Part shown: positions 17,397 through 27,167 of the stretch, piece by piece | Position numbering within the stretch: the stretch's first letter is position 1 | How the letters are laid out: each line of letters starts with the position of its first letter | NCBI GenBank assembly: GCA_041399205.1 | Contig: JAWKTK010000022.1 | Location: 114,807-178,806, forward strand | Source of the DNA: JAGQOZ01 sp041399205 | GTDB lineage: Bacteria; Planctomycetota; Planctomycetia; Pirellulales; Pirellulaceae | Direction: 5' to 3' | Length of the DNA: 64,000 nucleotides | Program-made: the position numbers and the translations under genes | Notes under the pieces: model-generated | Told to the model about the DNA's origin: nothing | The model's database searches: none | Seen by the model: only the letters and a program-made list of their open reading frames with translations

Positions 17397-18577
17397 ATGA
17401 ACTCGACCTCAGACCAGGAAGCTCGAACGGAAAACAGCCGAGCCAATCCGGAGTGCTAGTGTTGCGCGCGGTGGACGGTACTGAGGTGGAGCGGATCAGA
17501 TTATTTTGCGAAATGCCATGTATGTGTCGTCGCAGATTCAAATGCGACTATGTTTTCTGCGGCATCAAGACGATGCCGAATTTGATTTTGATGCGCGAGC
17601 GAACGAATTGGGTTTGGACTATACTCAGATATTGCATCGCGGGCCATTTGATACGCAGGTGCTGAGCAAACTGTCGGACGTGATGCAGACCTTTCAGCTG
17701 CACGTGGTGCATCTCGCACGAATACAAAGTCAACTATTTGAATTGGCGGTTGAGTCAACGACTGCGGTTCGCCACGCTGGCCACGTCGCACGGTTGGACC
17801 GGTGAATCGATTCGCGAACGCTATTTCTACTACCCCGCCGACAAATGGATCCTCAGATCGTTTGATCATGTTTTGGCGGTGTCCGATCGATTCGAAACGC
17901 AATTACTACGCTGGCAAGTTGCCCCGACAAAGTGCAGGTCATTTTGAACGCGATTGATCCAGAATGAATATGTCGCCAGCCAATCCGTTCGCACCAAGAT
18001 GCGAACGCAACTGAACGTGGACGACGATACGATCTTGCTGGGCGCCGTCGGACGTTTGGAACGACAGAAACGCTTTGACATCTTGATTGACACGTTCGCC
18101 CAGCACTTATCGCATCGGCCGAATTTACGTTTAGTGATCGCTGGCGAAGGAAGCTTGAAAGCCAAACTGCAACACCAGATGGAACGGCTGGGACTGACAA
18201 GTCGTTGTCAGTTACTTGGGCACCGCAGTGACATCAAAGACTTGTATCAGGCGTTCGACCTGTTGGTGCAGTCGTCTGATTATGAAGGAACGCCGACGGT
18301 AGTGGTGGAAGCAATGGCGCTGCAAGTTCCTGTGGTTGCGACTGACGCGGGCGGGACCGCTCAGCTGCTGCAGCATGAAACGCAGGGCTTGATTGTGCCC
18401 AAACGCGATCCGGTGGCGCTGGCCGACGCGATTCGACAAACGATCGACCAGCCAGATCTGACACAACGCCGCACCCAGGCCGCTCGAACGCACGTCCAAC
18501 AGCATCTAACGTACGCCGTTCGGACTCAGCAATTGGAAGCGGTGTATCGAATGTTGGCGACACGAAAAAACGCGTGA
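17397..18577 (+). pseudogene. GT4 glycosyltransferase, broken by five frameshifts
   Basis: Reading all frames together gives an almost complete GT4 enzyme, but no single frame carries it. From ATG 17397 (MNSTSDQEARTEN) the product must change frame near 17453 (to VLVLRAVDGT), 17483 (to GGADQIILRNAM), 17713 (to HEYKVNYLNWRL), 17888 (to IRNAITTLASCPDKVQ) and 17962 (DPNEYVAS). The final block, 17954-18577, is intact and holds the donor-binding domain: GAVGRLERQKRFD, VIAGEGSLK, and EGTPTVVVEAMALQVPVVATDAGG with the GT4 EX7E-type region. Each join is a one-base gain or loss. The gene follows the GT2 enzyme. Pseudogene decay or clustered sequence errors both fit; the C-terminal fragment alone lacks the acceptor domain. 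Confidence 0.8.
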
Positions 18578-18723
18578 AAATCGGCTTCCCTGGGCGAATT
18601 CGCGACGCTTCGCACCGGCCATGACTTGCCGTATAATCAGGCGTCCGAATTTGGTTCGGATCCCACCGGCGAATTTTTGTCGCCAACCCAGATTAGACAA
18701 CACCACTTCATGTTGATTGCTTG

Positions 18724-18792
18724 TTCGTAGTCCCGCCTTTAGGCGGAACAGACCTGGTAAGCAAGTATTTCCGCCTAAAGCGGGACTACGAA
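18724..18792. repeat. REP-like dispersed element, inverted pair
   Basis: Two arms of about 24 bases in inverted orientation: TTCGTAGTCCCGCC...GGCGGAA at 18724-18748 and its near-complement TTCCGCC...CGGGACTACGAA at 18769-18792, separated by 20 bases. Each arm itself contains a small palindrome (CCGCCTTTAGGCGG). The same element occurs at 39972 and four times near 43.6 kb. It sits in the leader of the ThuA-DUF1080 gene, where it could form a long hairpin in RNA. Confidence 0.85.
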
Positions 18793-18852
18793 CCAAACGG
18801 GCGTTGTCCACGAATGGTCCCACTCACATTCTTGCAAGCGGAAGGTCTTTTG

Positions 18853-20418
18853 ATGAGACGAATAACGGTTACGCTATTGACCCTTTGGATGTTGTTTGCG
18901 TTGCAAACGGGCGGCACGTTGCATGCACAAGACGTCAGTGCCGACGTGATTGCAAAGATTTCAGACGCGCTGCCGGACAAGACCTATGTCGACCCGCAGA
19001 AGGCTCGTCATGTGCTGATCTATTCCAAGACGCTGGGTTTTCGACACAGTTCGATTCCCACGGGTGTCAAAGCGTTTCAGATGATGGGCGAAAGGACTCG
19101 AGCGTTCACGGCGGTACACAGTGAAGACCCGGCGATGTTTGATCAAGACAAGCTAGATCAATTCGACGCGATTGTCATGCTAAACGTCACCGGTGATTGC
19201 TTGGCGCCGAAGAGTGGCGAATTGTCCGAAGAAGAAAAGGCGACGCTGGAAACGCGAAAGGCCAATTTGGAAAACTTCGTCAAATCGGGCAAAGGAATCT
19301 TGGGAGTGCATTCGGCCACGGACGCTTTTTACAGTTGGAAAACGTATGGTGACATGATGGGCGGTTGGTTCACGGGGCATCCTTGGCATACGGACGTGCC
19401 GCTGAAAGTCGATGCTCCGCATCATCCGTTAACGCAAATGTTTGACGCGGAAAATGGTTTTGACATCAAAGATGAAATCTACCAGTTTGCTCCTCGAGGC
19501 CAGGCGTCGTTCGATGGCTATCAGCCTTACCATCGAGACAAATTGAAGGTGTTGTTGAGTTTGAATACGTCTAAGTTTGATGTTTCGGCCGGAGCGAGAA
19601 ATGATTCGGACTATGCGATCAGTTGGTGCCGAAAATTTGACGGTGGACGAGTCTTCTATTCGGTGTTAGGCCACAATGATTTCATCTTTTTCAATCCTAC
19701 GGTGTTGAAGCATTATTTGGCTGGCATGCAATTCGTGCTGGGTGACCTGGAAGCCGATGCTTCGCCCAGCGGCGCGGCTGCGGAAACCAAGTCAGCCAAC
19801 ACCAAAGTGATTCAGCCGTTTAACGGCAAGAATATGGACGGATGGAAGCTGAAGCATGCGGCAGGCAGCAACTGGGCGGTTGGCTCGGCCAAAATGAATC
19901 CGGATCGCAAGAAGGAATTGGTATTCGAACGAAGTGAAGGCGAACTGGTGAATCGCGCCGGTCAAGGAGTCGACATTTTCACGGCCGAAGAATTTGGCGA
20001 CTGCGTGATCGAATTAGAACTGATGTTACCGGAAGGTTCGAATTCGGGCATTTACGTCCAAGGCAATTACGAAATCCAGGTCTTTGACAGCTGGGGCAAA
20101 GAAAAGATGGAGCCGGTGGATATCGGCAGTATTTACGGAGCGTCGGCGGCGTTGACCAATTCGTGCAAAGCGCCCGGCGAATGGCAATCGTTTTACATTG
20201 ATTTCACAGCGGCCAAGTTTGACGGTGACAAGAAAGTGGCCAACGCCAAATTCAATGAAGTGCGATTGAACGGCGTGGTTGTGCAAAAAGATGTCGAAGT
20301 AACCGGTCCCACGCCTGGCAATCTGGGCCAACCGGAAGGCAACGGTCCGCTAATGTTTCAAGGCGATCACGGCCCTGTGGCGTATCGCAATATTCGGATC
20401 ACCGTAGCGGACGAATAA
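18853..20418 (+). CDS. Secreted ThuA domain - DUF1080 (3-keto-disaccharide hydrolase) protein
   Basis: A 521-residue exported two-domain protein. Residues 1-26 are a signal peptide (MRRITVTLLTL..., cleavage near LHAQD). Residues about 45-300 form a ThuA-like class I glutamine-amidotransferase-like domain: VLIYSKTLGFRHSSIP, GKGILGVHSATDAFY, GHPWHTDVPLKVD and GRVFYSVLGHNDF. Residues about 320-520 are a DUF1080 jelly-roll: FNGKNMDGWKLKH, SEGELVNRAG, YEIQVFDSWGKEK and PLMFQGDHGPVAYRNIRI. DUF1080 domains include enzymes acting on 3-keto-glycosides, and the ThuA fold occurs in trehalose and other sugar pathways, so a role in extracellular carbohydrate breakdown is inferred. ATG 18853 follows GGAAGG by 7 bases; the upstream open frame is translated repeat sequence. 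Confidence 0.88.
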   Translation: MRRITVTLLTLWMLFALQTGGTLHAQDVSADVIAKISDALPDKTYVDPQKARHVLIYSKTLGFRHSSIPTGVKAFQMMGERTRAFTAVHSEDPAMFDQDKLDQFDAIVMLNVTGDCLAPKSGELSEEEKATLETRKANLENFVKSGKGILGVHSATDAFYSWKTYGDMMGGWFTGHPWHTDVPLKVDAPHHPLTQMFDAENGFDIKDEIYQFAPRGQASFDGYQPYHRDKLKVLLSLNTSKFDVSAGARNDSDYAISWCRKFDGGRVFYSVLGHNDFIFFNPTVLKHYLAGMQFVLGDLEADASPSGAAAETKSANTKVIQPFNGKNMDGWKLKHAAGSNWAVGSAKMNPDRKKELVFERSEGELVNRAGQGVDIFTAEEFGDCVIELELMLPEGSNSGIYVQGNYEIQVFDSWGKEKMEPVDIGSIYGASAALTNSCKAPGEWQSFYIDFTAAKFDGDKKVANAKFNEVRLNGVVVQKDVEVTGPTPGNLGQPEGNGPLMFQGDHGPVAYRNIRITVADE

Positions 20419-20615
20419 CGCCAACACCACTTGGTTGGTCAGCATGTTCGATCGTCGTACTGCCTGGTTTTCACGCTGTGTTATCAGGCAGATGTTGCTT
20501 GGACGGCGACAGGACTAACCTGCGCTGTTATTCATTGCGTTTCGAGTTTCGAAATTCGCATCATCCGTGCTATATTGGGCGTTTGTTCGAATCCTTGCGT
20601 TGGCGTTCTGGTTCC

Positions 20616-22087
20616 ATGAAGTCTAAGTCTCGGCGGAAAAAGCCCTCGGCGGATTTGCGTCCGGTTCGCACACGACTGCGTCTCGCATGGACGATTTCTT
20701 TGCTGGCAATCGCCGCGTGTTTGGGCGGGGCCTATTACCTATCAGTTCGGCCATCAATCTATTCGGCTGAGAATATATTGCCCGAACCGCCGATCAACCT
20801 GGAGCAACTGGATCCGGAAGTTGCAGCGTTGATCCATGCCAAGATGGATCAAGTTCGCCAAAACGTGTCGGCAGAATCGCTGGTAGATCTGGGCTTGGTC
20901 TACGAAGTCAACGGACTATGGAACGAAGCCTTCGACGCCTTCAGTCTGCCGGTCGCTTGGATTCGGAAGATCCTGATATCCAACTCCATTTGGCCATCAC
21001 TGCTCACGAAGTGGGCGAATTCACCTTGGAACGGCAACTGCTTCAGCAACTGGCGGCGGATCACCCCGATTTAGCCGCGGCGCAACAGCGGTTGGGCGTT
21101 CTGTTATTAGAAGAAGGAAAATTACCTGCCGCAGAACAAGCGTTTCAAGCGGTGATCCAACACGGTCCGCAAATGCCGGAAGGTTACGTCGGATTGGCCG
21201 ACGTCAGGATTCGCCAAGGTGACTACCAGGTTGCCGTGAATTTACTGGAAAAGGCCATAGAACTGGATCCCAAATATCAAGGAGCTCATTTCTTGCTGGG
21301 TTCCGCTTATCAACGCTTGGGCATGACGAACAAAGCGCTGCCTCATTTGAAACTGGGAGCCGGCGCTAGAACTCGATTCGTCAAGGATTCGCTGCGAATT
21401 CGCGCCGACCAATACGACGTCAGCACGAAAGCTCGGTTGGCTCGAGGCATCCAGTTCATGGTCGATCGCCAAGCGGCTCAAGCCGCCACCGAATTTCAAA
21501 AAGTACTACAAGCCGAACCCGACAACGTGACGGCGCTCAGCAATTTGGCCGGCGTCTTTGTGCAACAAAATCGTTTGGCCGAAGCGCGTCAACTGCTGAA
21601 TAAATCGCTGGAGATCGATAGCACCAAACACGCCACCTACGTCAATTTGGCCAACCTTGCGGCACTGGAAGGCGACTTGCAGAAGGCCCTGGAGTGGGCG
21701 GATCGAGGTGTCGAGCTGGGGAGTAACGCCGAGTTGCCGTATCGAGTGCGAGCGAATATTTTGCTGCAAATGGAGCGGTTGGAACCCGCCTACGACGACG
21801 CCCTGCGAGCTGTAGAACTAATCCCGAATGATCCGCAAGCCTTGGAACAATGCGGCGATTTGGCGTATCGACTTCGGAAGCTGGGAGACGCGCGGACGTA
21901 TTATAATCGAGCTCTCCGTATCGATTCTCGTCGGCCCATTGCGTGGATTGGACTGACGCAAGTGAATATGACGGCCGGCCAATTCGCAGAAGCCAAACAA
22001 ACACTTGCCAACGCTCAGCAGCTGGCACCGCAACATCCGGCCATTAAAATTCTAAGTGATCGGCTCGATCGCCTTCGTTCCAACTAG
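20616..22087 (+). CDS. TPR repeat protein, frameshifted near 20.94 kb
   Basis: A membrane-anchored tetratricopeptide-repeat protein split between two frames. From ATG 20616 come a basic cytoplasmic start (MKSKSRRKKPSADL), one membrane helix (WTISLLAIAACLGGAYYL) and the first TPR (VDLGLVYEVNGLWNEAFDAF). The chain then continues in another frame from about 20940 (QSAGRLDSEDPDIQLH) to the stop at 22087, with about eight further TPR motifs such as GHPEAAAAQQRLGVLLLEEG-like helices. A one-base change near 20935-20950 restores about 490 residues. It is followed 9-18 bases later by a CRTAC1 lipoprotein, a TPR + CRTAC1 pairing seen often in planctomycetes, suggesting an envelope complex. Error or true mutation cannot be told apart here. 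Confidence 0.78.
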
Positions 22088-22105
22088 GTCACCAACGTGG
22101 CAATT

Positions 22106-23818
22106 ATGAATTACCTTCGAAAAAAACGGCTTCTCACGCTCGTGGGCCTAACGCTGATCGCCATCACGCTGGCCGGTGGATGTAACCGCGAACCTGGTTC
22201 GAACGAATCGACACCAGCAACCGTTACACCGTCTTCGACAACACCCTGGTTTACGGATGTGACGCAGGATTCGCAGCTCAATTTTTCGCATGTGCGCAAT
22301 ACAAACGTGAAATTTTGGTTGCCAGAAATCACCGGTGGCGGCGGTGGCTGGATTGATTTTGACAACGACGGTGATTACGATTTGTACTTGGTCCAAAGTG
22401 GGGAATTGGATCCCGCCAAACCGAATCCGCACGCCAATCAGCTATGGGAAAATCTGGGAAATGGCACGTTTCAAGATGTGACGGATCACGCCGACGTGGG
22501 TGACCGCGGTTACGGCATGGGATTGGCCGTCGGCGACTACAACGGCGATGGCTGGGAGGATTTGTACGTCACCAACGTCGGGCCGAATGTGCTGTACCGC
22601 AATAATGGAGACGGTACGTTTACGGACGTTACGGCTGCAGCAAAAGTGGACGTGCCGGCGTGGAGTTCCAGTGCCATGTTTGTCGACTACGACGACGATG
22701 GCGACTTGGATTTGTTTGTAGCCAACTACATTCGTTGGTCTCCGGCCAGCGAAGTTGCGTGCTTCAACGGTCGCAAAGAACCGGACTATTGTGCTCCTAC
22801 CGGATACAATTCGCCAACAGTCGATCGGCTGTTTCGCAATGAAGCCGATGGTTCGTTTACGGACGTGACTGAATCGGCCGGATTGTCCGCCGCCTTCGGC
22901 AATGGCCTAGGCGTGGCAGCGGCCGACTTCAATCTGGACGGTCGGCTCGATTTTTACGTGGCCAACGATGGCAATCCGAATCAGCTGTGGATTCAAAATG
23001 AAGACCATCAGTTTACGGATCAGGCGTTACTGAGTGGTTGTGCGGTGAATCGCAGCGGCGCGGCCGAAGCGGGTATGGGCGTAGCGCCGGTCGATCTGGA
23101 CCACGATGGCGACTGCGACTTATTCATGACACACCTGATGGATGAATCAAACACACTGTACATGAATCAGAACGGCGTGTTTGATGACGCATCAGCCGCC
23201 AGCGGCTTGGCAGCACCCAGCCTGCAGTTCACTGGTTTTGGCATGGGTTTCCACGATTTCAATCACGATGGCCGATTGGATTTATTCGTGGCGAATGGTC
23301 GAGTTACCCATGCGTTGAATCCGCTATCGGACGACGACACCTTTGCCGAACCGAATCAACTGTTTTCGTCTCAAGCGGACGGAACGTTTCAAGAAGTGAT
23401 GCCTCGCGGAGGACTTGGCCACGAGCTGCTGGAAACGAGCCGCGCGGCGGCGTTTGCTGATTACGATCTGGATGGTGATGTCGATATCATGGTGGTCAAC
23501 AGTGGCGGTACGGTCCGCTTGTTCCGCAACGATGCCGGATCGCAGGGAGATTGGATTCGCTTCCGAATTCTCAATACCAGTGGCCACGACGCCGTGGGTG
23601 CTCGAGTTCGATTGACCACAAACAAGCGAACCTATTTTCGTAGTGTTCAGCGAACGTATAGTTATCTGGCTAGCAATGAACCCGAAGTCCACTTCGGCCT
23701 AGAGCCAGGCGAAACCGTCACCGACGTCACAGTCATCTGGCCGAATTTGACGGAACAATCGTTTGGCTCTAAAACCACTGGCCAACGGCATCGGCTGGTG
23801 CAGGAAGACCGGCCGTAG
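22106..23818 (+). CDS. CRTAC1 family lipoprotein (FG-GAP/VCBS repeats, ASPIC/UnbV)
   Basis: A 570-residue predicted lipoprotein. The N-terminus has a positively charged start, a hydrophobic core and the lipobox LAGGC, so it should be lipid-anchored. The body is a beta-propeller of FG-GAP/VCBS repeats, each with a Ca-binding acidic loop: DFDNDGDYDLY, DYNGDGWEDLY, DYDDDGDLDLF, DFNLDGRLDFY, DLDHDGDCDLF, DFNHDGRLDLF and DYDLDGDVDIM. The last 80 residues are an ASPIC/UnbV domain (GARVRLTTNKRTYFRSVQ, VTVIWPNLTEQSF). The propeller probably mediates binding at the cell surface. ATG 22106 or GTG 22097 may be the start. It shares a transcript with the TPR protein. Confidence 0.88.
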   Translation: MNYLRKKRLLTLVGLTLIAITLAGGCNREPGSNESTPATVTPSSTTPWFTDVTQDSQLNFSHVRNTNVKFWLPEITGGGGGWIDFDNDGDYDLYLVQSGELDPAKPNPHANQLWENLGNGTFQDVTDHADVGDRGYGMGLAVGDYNGDGWEDLYVTNVGPNVLYRNNGDGTFTDVTAAAKVDVPAWSSSAMFVDYDDDGDLDLFVANYIRWSPASEVACFNGRKEPDYCAPTGYNSPTVDRLFRNEADGSFTDVTESAGLSAAFGNGLGVAAADFNLDGRLDFYVANDGNPNQLWIQNEDHQFTDQALLSGCAVNRSGAAEAGMGVAPVDLDHDGDCDLFMTHLMDESNTLYMNQNGVFDDASAASGLAAPSLQFTGFGMGFHDFNHDGRLDLFVANGRVTHALNPLSDDDTFAEPNQLFSSQADGTFQEVMPRGGLGHELLETSRAAAFADYDLDGDVDIMVVNSGGTVRLFRNDAGSQGDWIRFRILNTSGHDAVGARVRLTTNKRTYFRSVQRTYSYLASNEPEVHFGLEPGETVTDVTVIWPNLTEQSFGSKTTGQRHRLVQEDRP

Positions 23819-23854
23819 GCATCTGGAAACCGGAATTTTGAAACTGCGTTTTTT

Positions 23855-23924
23855 CCTAGCCCGAAACGTAAGTGAGGGGAAACGGAGCACTTCTGAAGTC
23901 CCTCGCTGACGCTTCGGGCTAGGA
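23855..23924. repeat. TAGCCCGAAACGTAAGTGAGG dispersed element, inverted pair
   Basis: Arm CCTAGCCCGAAACGTAAGTG at 23855 and an inverted arm CTCGCTGACGCTTCGGGCTA ending at 23924 lie just after the CRTAC1 gene and can pair into a long, imperfect hairpin with an 18-base loop. The same element occurs at 34046-34164 and 35905-36046. Placed 36 bases after a stop codon, this copy could also act as a transcription-attenuating structure, although no U-tract follows. Confidence 0.85.
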
Positions 23925-24131
23925 TATTCTGTGGATCGGGTGCAGTTGCTATCGAAAGCAGCGGTGCTAGCGAGCGTCACAAGTGTTGCGGCAAATCGCC
24001 CTAGGGCAATTTTTGTGACTTTGCTAGACTTCGCCTCCCGTTCGATCTCGATCGAGCAAACTGGACGTTTTCACTCTGTTCCAACGGAACGGCTCCCTTA
24101 GAAGAAACCGCATACCGCAGGACGCAAGCGA

Positions 24132-25286
24132 ATGAAATATTTGGCGAACACATTGGTTGTCGTTTCGGTTGTGACGATGCTTTCTCAGTCAACGCTGGCT
24201 CAAACGAATCGCACCGCCGCTCCTCCGCGTCGCACCAGTGTTAATTCCAATCCGACGGCTCGCGGCACCACGGCTGATTCGCCCAATCGCGGTCGAGCAA
24301 CGCAAGCCTCGCGGCAACCAGCGTCAGCTTCGCAACCGCTCGGTCCGGCACCTCGCGGCACCCATCCGACGGCTCGGCAAACCAACGCGGTCCCTCGTGG
24401 TTTCGACCTGACGCTGGAGCAACAGCAGCGAGTCTTCAAGATTCTCAAGTTTTGGGAAAGCTTCAGCGAAAGCATCAAGACGTTTGAATGTGAATTCGAA
24501 CGCTGGGAATACGATCCGGTTTGGGGACCGAAGGACAAAACCAAACCAGCTCGCATTGCCGTGGGTGAAATCAAGTTCGCCACGCCGGATAAAGGTCTTT
24601 CCCGAGACAAACGAATTGTCGCTTACCAGCCGTCGGAAAAGCCGGGCGAAAGTGATTACAAGGACTTGGACAAGGTGGATCATGAATACTGGCTGTGCGA
24701 TGGTGACAGCGTGTATTTTGCCAATCCAGCGGACAAGGTCATGATTGAGCAAGATCTGCCGTCCGAATTAAAGGGCAAAGCGATTTCTGAAGGTCCACTG
24801 CCTTTTATTTTTGGTGCCAAGGCCGAATCGATGCTCAAGAAATACTGGATTCGCGAAGCAACTCCCAAGGAAGCGGGAGCCAAAGGAGAATATTGGCTGG
24901 AAGCGATTCCCAGAAACCAAGCCGACCTGGCAAACTTCCAACGCATCATTGTTGTGATGGACCAGCCTAAAAAGGGCCAATTGATGCCTCGTGAAATGCG
25001 AGTCACCAAGCGTTTGGACCAGCAGGGCCACAATTATCACCACTACAAATTCAAAGACCGTCAAATCAATTCGACCATGGACCGATTGGCGGCTTGGCGA
25101 GGAGACTTTGTGAAGCCGGAAATTCCCAAGGGCTGGACGCTGAAAAAGGAGAGCTTTGACGGTTCGGACCAATCCGCGCCGCGAACTGCCACTCGACGGA
25201 ATACGACCAGTGCCAATGCTGGACCACGTCCTGCACAACCTGCCGCTTCACGCGCCAACCGACCCAACGTGCAACCTCGCCGGTAA
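24132..25286 (+). CDS. Planctomycete-specific secreted protein (TIGR03009-like)
   Basis: A 384-residue exported protein. Residues 1-24 are a signal peptide (cleavage near STLAQ). A low-complexity region of about 65 residues rich in Thr, Arg, Pro and Ala follows. The folded domain (about 90-345) begins DLTLEQQQRVFKILKFWE and includes FECEFERWEYDPVWGP, VGEIKFATPDKG and ISEGPLPFIFGAKAE, a pattern I associate with the planctomycete-restricted family TIGR03009 of unknown function. The domain resembles LolA-type lipoprotein carrier folds in its order of strands, but this is impression only. The tail is again Arg/Thr/Ala/Pro-rich. ATG 24132 is clear. Confidence 0.75.
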   Translation: MKYLANTLVVVSVVTMLSQSTLAQTNRTAAPPRRTSVNSNPTARGTTADSPNRGRATQASRQPASASQPLGPAPRGTHPTARQTNAVPRGFDLTLEQQQRVFKILKFWESFSESIKTFECEFERWEYDPVWGPKDKTKPARIAVGEIKFATPDKGLSRDKRIVAYQPSEKPGESDYKDLDKVDHEYWLCDGDSVYFANPADKVMIEQDLPSELKGKAISEGPLPFIFGAKAESMLKKYWIREATPKEAGAKGEYWLEAIPRNQADLANFQRIIVVMDQPKKGQLMPREMRVTKRLDQQGHNYHHYKFKDRQINSTMDRLAAWRGDFVKPEIPKGWTLKKESFDGSDQSAPRTATRRNTTSANAGPRPAQPAASRANRPNVQPRR

Positions 25287-25388
25287 GCAAGCGAGATTCG
25301 TCAAACAGCTGCCATTTGTCTACAGCTGCCTGTTTCGTCAAGCAAACGAACGCTCGCGGTACCAGCTGGGCGTTAGCTATGGCGAGTG

Positions 25389-25931
25389 CTATGAATTCGA
25401 ATTTGACAGTCGTTGCTGTTCTAATTTGTACCATCGGTAAGCTAGCGGAACGTACAAGCAGGCGGCCAAGACGTGTGCGGCAATTCCCACGGGTACGGAC
25501 ACGGCGTAGAAGCCGATGCGAAGCTGATACACCGCCGCAACCCAAATCGTCCACAAGACCGCTCCCGGGATCGCGAACCAGGGCAAACGACTCAGGATTG
25601 CGTACAGTTCATTCTTCCATGCAGCCAAGCTTGACGTTCGAGCAACCATCGCATGGATTCCGCCCGTGACACCTTCCAAACAGGTTAGTCCAAAGAACCA
25701 AACGAACGCCACAATCGAAATCAGACCCAGCGAATTGACCGCTTGGTACAGTCGATGGATCGGCAGGGTCGCGGTAGGCGGAAAGTTGAAGCAAGCGAAA
25801 TTGTACAGAGCGGGCATAAGCAGCATCAGCAATGCGATACGCACGCTGCGTCTGGCGGCGCTACGCGGTTCGTTCTGCAACGGCCGTTGCTGTGCCGGCG
25901 AGCTGGGTGATTCGTACGGATTTGTGCTCAT
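25389..25931 (-). CDS. Four-helix membrane protein, NPYESP type
   Basis: A 180-residue inner-membrane protein of unknown function. It opens with MSTNPYESPSSP, a tag-like N-terminus common on small planctomycete membrane proteins. A basic stretch (RSAARRSVRI) and four hydrophobic segments follow, at about residues 31-50, 65-90, 115-135 and 140-165. No catalytic motif is visible. It is convergent with the TIGR03009-like gene and lies 62 bases upstream (in map terms) of the HEAT-repeat gene on the same strand, so the three minus-strand genes from 27.6 to 25.4 kb may be one transcript. Confidence 0.7.
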   Translation of the reverse strand: MSTNPYESPSSPAQQRPLQNEPRSAARRSVRIALLMLLMPALYNFACFNFPPTATLPIHRLYQAVNSLGLISIVAFVWFFGLTCLEGVTGGIHAMVARTSSLAAWKNELYAILSRLPWFAIPGAVLWTIWVAAVYQLRIGFYAVSVPVGIAAHVLAACLYVPLAYRWYKLEQQRLSNSNS

Positions 25932-25993
25932 GGGGCTTCGTCTTCCGACTTCTTCGCTTTGCTGATTGCGGACAGCTGAGCAAGATTCGACGT

Positions 25994-26995
25994 TTAATCT
26001 GAATTAAACGTATCCAGCATCTTGCGACCTTGGAAGATGGAAAAGGCGTCTTCGGGGCTAAGTAAGTTTCCAGCGGCGTTGCGAGGAAACCAGTGGATTT
26101 CGTTCGGTTCAACCACCACGATTCCCGGTTCATCGTGATCGGCAGTGGCAACCAAACAGCGTTCGCCAAAAAAAATGCCCATCAATTCGGGCGAAATGTT
26201 GTGGTAACCTGCATCTGACAGTCGTCTCTGAAATCGAGCAACCAGCGTGGCTTGATCCGGGTTAGCGGGGTCGATGGCACGAATGGAGATTTCTTCATGC
26301 TGTGCCTGCCAACCCGCGAAAAGCGCGAAAATGTCGTCGACGGACAGTCCGGACATGTCAACGGACAAGCAGTGTGTTAGCGGACCCACGATCCCAAAAC
26401 CGGTATATTCGCCGTCCGCAAACTGGTATTCAAAGCGAAACAGATAGCAATCAACCTGATTGTCATAACCGGGCCAGTACAGCAAGCGATGTTCGACCAA
26501 TTCGCACAATTTGGGTGGCATGCCAAAATAGCTGGCATCCGCCAAACAGACGACCATTTCCGCTTGTGCTTTGGATTCGGCCGAACGATATTGTTCCGCC
26601 ACTTGATCCAGGACGCCCAATTCGGCCGCGTACGCAACAACGCGCAGCCGCACCAATGGTTCGCTGGCCATTTCCACCAGTGACGTCAGCCCGTGTTCGT
26701 CGCGAAGCCGGGCCAAAGCCGCCGCCGCTTCCACTCGCAGCCGTCGGTGACTTAGCGATAACAACTGGTTTAATTTAGGAATGGCTGCTTCGGCACGAAT
26801 CAGTCCCATGGTATCGCACAGCGAAATAGCCAAGTTGATCGCGTCCCCGGCTTGCTTGGCCTTGTCTGGATTCCCGGCTTCCTGAGGTGCCAATTCCTCT
26901 AAGACACCCAAGCGTTCTGCTAACTGTCCGAGTAATCGAATTAAGTTCTCAACTAGTTCTGGTCGAGCAGAATCCGTCACAGGATGCGTCTGCAC
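25994..26995 (-). CDS. HEAT-repeat-like protein
   Basis: A 333-residue soluble protein. Residues about 15-140 are paired helices with HEAT-type character (LIRAEAAIPKLNQLLSLSHRRLRVEAAAALARLRDEHG, shown here as one region at about residues 66-102). The C-terminal 200 residues are an unrecognised alpha/beta domain with CYLFRFEYQFADGEYTGFG and a terminal FSIFQGRKML. The start is GTG 26995, preceded by AAGGA. The frame stays open for about 85 bases further upstream with protein-like sequence (ILLDLANFWFRQGK) but no ordinary start codon, so the true N-terminus may be longer or altered by an indel. Function unknown. Confidence 0.65.
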   Translation of the reverse strand: MQTHPVTDSARPELVENLIRLLGQLAERLGVLEELAPQEAGNPDKAKQAGDAINLAISLCDTMGLIRAEAAIPKLNQLLSLSHRRLRVEAAAALARLRDEHGLTSLVEMASEPLVRLRVVAYAAELGVLDQVAEQYRSAESKAQAEMVVCLADASYFGMPPKLCELVEHRLLYWPGYDNQVDCYLFRFEYQFADGEYTGFGIVGPLTHCLSVDMSGLSVDDIFALFAGWQAQHEEISIRAIDPANPDQATLVARFQRRLSDAGYHNISPELMGIFFGERCLVATADHDEPGIVVVEPNEIHWFPRNAAGNLLSPEDAFSIFQGRKMLDTFNSD

Positions 26996-27167
26996 TTTTC
27001 CTTGCCGGAACCAGAAGTTTGCTAGGTCTAAAAGGATGCCCTGTGTTTCGCATTGGAATGGACGAAAGCGTCCAAAATTTTAGGGAAAAAGAAATTCGGG
27101 AACAGGGTCGGTCTGACGGAAAAAGGAACGAAGCATTCGACTGCTTTGCGTTCGTCTTCCGCGGAAA

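Noticed and set aside
16728..17459. 243-codon plus-strand frame over the GT2 gene
   Set aside because: Mostly a shadow of the GT2 gene. Only its last 20 codons from ATG 17397 are meaningful, as the start of the broken GT4 gene.
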